Shown here piece by piece: positions 59,058 to 61,517 of a stretch of 61,517 nt of DNA (within the stretch, counting starts at the first letter, position 1; every line of letters begins with the position of its first letter). Below the pieces are notes generated by a model. That model made no database searches. It saw only the letters and a list, made by a program, of their open reading frames with translations, and was not told the origin of the DNA. The translations under genes and the position numbers were made by a program. This DNA is from Syntrophales bacterium (GTDB lineage: Bacteria; Desulfobacterota; Syntrophia; Syntrophales; UBA5619), in the NCBI GenBank assembly GCA_030654195.1, contig JAURXV010000037.1, positions 1 through 61,517 on the forward strand, in the 5' to 3' direction.

Positions 59058-59268
59058 GCTATCCCCCTTGTGTATCCATTTTTTGTCGATAGTGTTTAGA
59101 TGTATATACAATCAGTCTTAAAAATCAAGTTAAATTTTACTCCGTCGCATAATCCCATGCCATCCTGCCTCCCCCTTGAAGAGGGATAAACCCATTATTT
59201 CCCATCCGTTCAGGAGGAGGAGGAGAAGTACATAGGGTGAGGTAAGAAAGTTGTCTGCCGGAGTTGTA

Positions 59269-60039
59269 TTAATCCTCCTGCAATGGATGATCCTTGATAT
59301 GATAGCGACCCAGTTCAACCTCAAAAACATACTTGTCTCCCCGGTAATAGGAATAGAGAAGTTCCACCGGGATATTGTTATCGTCATAGGTCAGGCTTTC
59401 CATGAAAAAGGCCGCCGTATTTTCCGGAACGTTCAGATAGGAGGCAATACGACCCTTCAGATTCACCGCCCGGATCGTCTGGTCGGATCGGGCCAGCGTG
59501 ACATTGAAGCGTTCAAAAATGATCTGGTACATCGAACCGGTCAGATCCATCCCTAGAATTTCCTTGAAGGTATGGTATGGAAGATAGCTCTCCTCATAGA
59601 TAAACGGCGTCTCGTTGCCTGTCCGAAGACGGCGGATGGCCACGACCCTGCCGCTCGGACTCAGGATCAATTTCCTGGCCACCGGCTCCTTCGCCTCTTC
59701 CGCGCCCTGTTTGATGATTTTGGTATTCTCCTTGATGCCGAGCTCCCGTAAATCATCACTGAAGCTGGAAATACTCTTGAGCTGGTGCTTGATCGCCAGC
59801 GGGGTCTCGGCGCAGACAAAGGTTCCCAACCCCTTTTCCTTCCGCAGGATGCCCGCAGCCGTCAATGCTGAAATGGCCTGCCTCAGTGTATTCCGGTTCA
59901 CCTGGCAGATCCGGGCGAGTTCCACCTCCGACGGCAGGACACCTCCCTTTTCATACCTCCCGGACTCGATCAGATCCTTGATCCAGCCGCTGATCTGGAG
60001 ATACTTGGGGATCGGATTGTCCGGATCGATGATATTCAT
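59269..60039 (-). CDS. GntR-family (HutC/UTRA) transcriptional regulator
   Basis: 256-residue regulator. Residues 5-75 form a winged helix: PIPKYLQISGWIKDLIESGR, LPSEVELARICQVNRNTLRQAISAL and GTFV. Residues 95-250 form a UTRA ligand-binding domain (VAIRRLRTGNETPFIYEESYLP, AFFMESLTYDDNNIPVELLYSYYRGDKYVFEVEL). UTRA domains bind small sugars or phosphonates and release DNA on binding. It lies between the ABC permease and the transaldolase in one direction, so it probably controls this block in response to its substrate. Confidence 0.92.
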   Translation of the reverse strand: MNIIDPDNPIPKYLQISGWIKDLIESGRYEKGGVLPSEVELARICQVNRNTLRQAISALTAAGILRKEKGLGTFVCAETPLAIKHQLKSISSFSDDLRELGIKENTKIIKQGAEEAKEPVARKLILSPSGRVVAIRRLRTGNETPFIYEESYLPYHTFKEILGMDLTGSMYQIIFERFNVTLARSDQTIRAVNLKGRIASYLNVPENTAAFFMESLTYDDNNIPVELLYSYYRGDKYVFEVELGRYHIKDHPLQED

Positions 60040-60055
60040 CTCAGCAACTCCCCCG

Positions 60056-61517
60056 TTATTTGGTGGCGCTCATTCCGGTAAGCCCGGAACTGCCGGTGGT
60101 CAACCGCATGATGATCAGAAACAGCGCAACGATAAACACCACTACGGTACACATGGCGTTTGCACTCGCCGTACGGCCATCCACATCGAGAAATATGATC
60201 TCAATCGCAGCCAGCTTGATCTGAGCCGAAACCAGAAACAGCACGGCGCTGATCGTTGTCATCGACCGCATGAAATAGAAGGTGGTTGTGGAGAGGAAGG
60301 CCACCTTGGATAGCGGAAATATGATCCGGGTAAAGGTGGTGACCGGTCCGGCGCCGAGACTGACCGCTGCCTCCTCGACCGATTTGTCGATCTGCTTCAG
60401 ATTCGCTGTCCCGGAGAGAACCCCCAGAGTGAAGTTGGCGATCACGACGTTGATAATGATTATCCAGATTGTTCCATAAATCAGAAAGTAGGGTTTGTTG
60501 AAGGCCAGTACGTATCCCAGACCCAGCACCACCCCGGGTATGGCCGCCGGCAAAACCGACAGGGCGTAGAGAAGCTGCTCGCCCCGGGGTTTCTTCTTTT
60601 CGATGATGTACGCGGCCACAAGGGTGATGGAAGCCCCGACCACGGCCACCACCAGGGAGACCAGAAGGCTGGTCCAAATGGGGGCGTATTTGATGGCAAT
60701 CATGTCACGTACCGATCCCGGCTCCAGGACGCTGTTCCAGAAGGCGGTCCAGAGCGGTACGCTCGCCCCGAGTGACGGAAAGTCAAAGTGTTTTAGGGTC
60801 AGTGAAAAATCGTATGGCCAGGTGTTGACGAAGGAGCCCAGGAAGACCGTAATGAAAACCAGCAGGATGCAGGAGGAGATCAGTGTCGAGTATGCGGTAA
60901 ACGCCCATTTCTTCAGCGGACGGGAAGGCTGGATGAAGGGACGCGCCTGGCCGCTGATCATCGCATAGCTCTTCCGGGTCAGGTAGTAATTGATCGCGAA
61001 GGCCGTGATGGAGGGAACCAGGAGGATCACGCTGATGGTTGCCCCCAGGTCGAACCGCTGCATGCCGAAGACCTTGTTTACGATTTCCGTCGCTAGGACC
61101 GAATAGTCCCCCCCGATCACGACCGGGATGCCGAAGTCGGTAATCGTCAGGTTGAAGGTGAGGGCCGCGGCGCTGGCGATCCCGTACTTCGCCGAAGGCA
61201 AGGTCACCTTGAAGAAGGTTTTCATCGCGGAGGCGCCCAGGCTCTGCGCGGCTTCGTCGAGGCGTGTGTCCACCGCGGACAGCGTGGTATAAAGGATGAA
61301 AAGGGCATTCGGAAAACAGTAGAGAATCTCTCCGACGATGATCCCCGTGGCGCCGTATATATTCCAGCTCGTTCCCAGAAGGTAGCGTGTGATGACCCCG
61401 TTGCGGCCGAACAGCAGAATGAGTGCGAGGGCCTGGATAATCGTCGGCGCGATCAGGGGCAACGTGGAGACGGTATAGAAAAACCCCTTGCCGGGCATGG
61501 TGGTGCGGGTAAGTCCA
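60056..61517 (-). CDS. Two-domain ABC permease, Fe(III)/2-aminoethylphosphonate type (5' partial)
   Basis: At least 486 residues; the frame is open to the right window edge, so the N-terminus is missing. Two fused binding-protein-dependent permease domains are visible, each with an EAA-type loop: DEAAQSLGASAMKTFFKVTLP in the first and VEEAAVSLGAGPVTTFTRIIFP in the second, about 280 residues apart. About eleven hydrophobic segments are seen. This fused layout is that of FbpB-like iron permeases and of the putative 2-aminoethylphosphonate permeases. The neighbouring UTRA regulator favours an organic substrate. The ATPase and binding protein should lie beyond the window. Confidence 0.85.
   Translation of the reverse strand, partial: GLTRTTMPGKGFFYTVSTLPLIAPTIIQALALILLFGRNGVITRYLLGTSWNIYGATGIIVGEILYCFPNALFILYTTLSAVDTRLDEAAQSLGASAMKTFFKVTLPSAKYGIASAAALTFNLTITDFGIPVVIGGDYSVLATEIVNKVFGMQRFDLGATISVILLVPSITAFAINYYLTRKSYAMISGQARPFIQPSRPLKKWAFTAYSTLISSCILLVFITVFLGSFVNTWPYDFSLTLKHFDFPSLGASVPLWTAFWNSVLEPGSVRDMIAIKYAPIWTSLLVSLVVAVVGASITLVAAYIIEKKKPRGEQLLYALSVLPAAIPGVVLGLGYVLAFNKPYFLIYGTIWIIIINVVIANFTLGVLSGTANLKQIDKSVEEAAVSLGAGPVTTFTRIIFPLSKVAFLSTTTFYFMRSMTTISAVLFLVSAQIKLAAIEIIFLDVDGRTASANAMCTVVVFIVALFLIIMRLTTGSSGLTGMSATK

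Noticed and set aside
1-61517. tRNA, rRNA and riboswitch candidates
   Set aside because: Reading the gaps on both strands by eye I found no cloverleaf-like sequence with a T-arm motif and no recognisable riboswitch core. A covariance-model scan would be needed to exclude small RNAs.

Overview
The window looks like chromosome of a GC-rich anaerobic bacterium of the Desulfobacterota (former Deltaproteobacteria), most probably near Syntrophus/Smithella (Syntrophales). This is inferred from gene content, not from a database match. The pointers are an elongation factor G of the type shared by spirochaetes, planctomycetes, deltaproteobacteria and mitochondria, an oxygen-sensitive class III ribonucleotide reductase, a remnant of a ferredoxin-thioredoxin-reductase-like gene, acyl-CoA enzymes and ETF-linked oxidation. 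I saw no rRNA or tRNA gene, CRISPR array, complete insertion sequence or prophage.

Layout. 1-3.4 kb (+): 3' part of a malonyl-CoA-synthetase-like ligase, a MetE-core-like protein and a stand-alone GMP-synthetase-like ATP pyrophosphatase with a strong promoter. 3.5-5.8 kb: DUF1846 protein and a small membrane protein. 5.8-9.8 kb (-): mannose-family PTS IIA-IIB-IIC, rimI, pyrK, pyrD in one run. 10-15.2 kb (-): an AddAB-type helicase-nuclease pair. 15.3-17.3 kb: a visibly AT-rich island with two small envelope genes. 17.3-20.1 kb (-): spdEFG1-type fusA and a RecA-like ATPase. 20.4-25.4 kb (-): complete livKHMGF branched-chain amino acid ABC operon. 25.5-28.1 kb (-): class V aminotransferase, then a collapsed restriction-modification locus that still carries an intact MntA-HepT toxin-antitoxin pair. 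28.5-32.3 kb: DUF6868 and class II aldolase (-), then glutaredoxin, truncated FTR-like gene, gamma-glutamyltransferase and a small sigma-region-4 protein (+). 32.4-37.3 kb (-): DUF2889, cmk, rpsA, sppA, enoyl-CoA hydratase. 37.6-43.7 kb: BepA-like protease (+), HD-GYP protein, and nrdD-nrdG under a pair of NrdR boxes (-). 43.9-51.3 kb: a tightly coupled operon of glycosyltransferase, methyltransferase, alpha/alpha-toroid protein, beta-helix acyltransferase and B12-radical-SAM enzyme, with a HAD hydrolase divergent from it. 51.5-61.5 kb (-): a catabolic-looking block of two-domain ABC permease, GntR/UTRA regulator, transaldolase, HisC-like aminotransferase, EtfBA, a dimethylglycine-dehydrogenase-like flavoprotein and a membrane protein.

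How the genes fit together. Housekeeping units (pyrimidine synthesis, translation, dNTP supply, recombination) alternate with anaerobic catabolic and envelope modules. Several loci show genome reduction in progress: the restriction locus, the FTR-like gene and a HigA fragment are all reduced to pieces. Short palindromic repeats of at least three families sit in gaps inside operons. The best candidates for an undescribed system are the 46-50 kb coupled operon and the 52-61 kb flavoprotein/transaldolase block.
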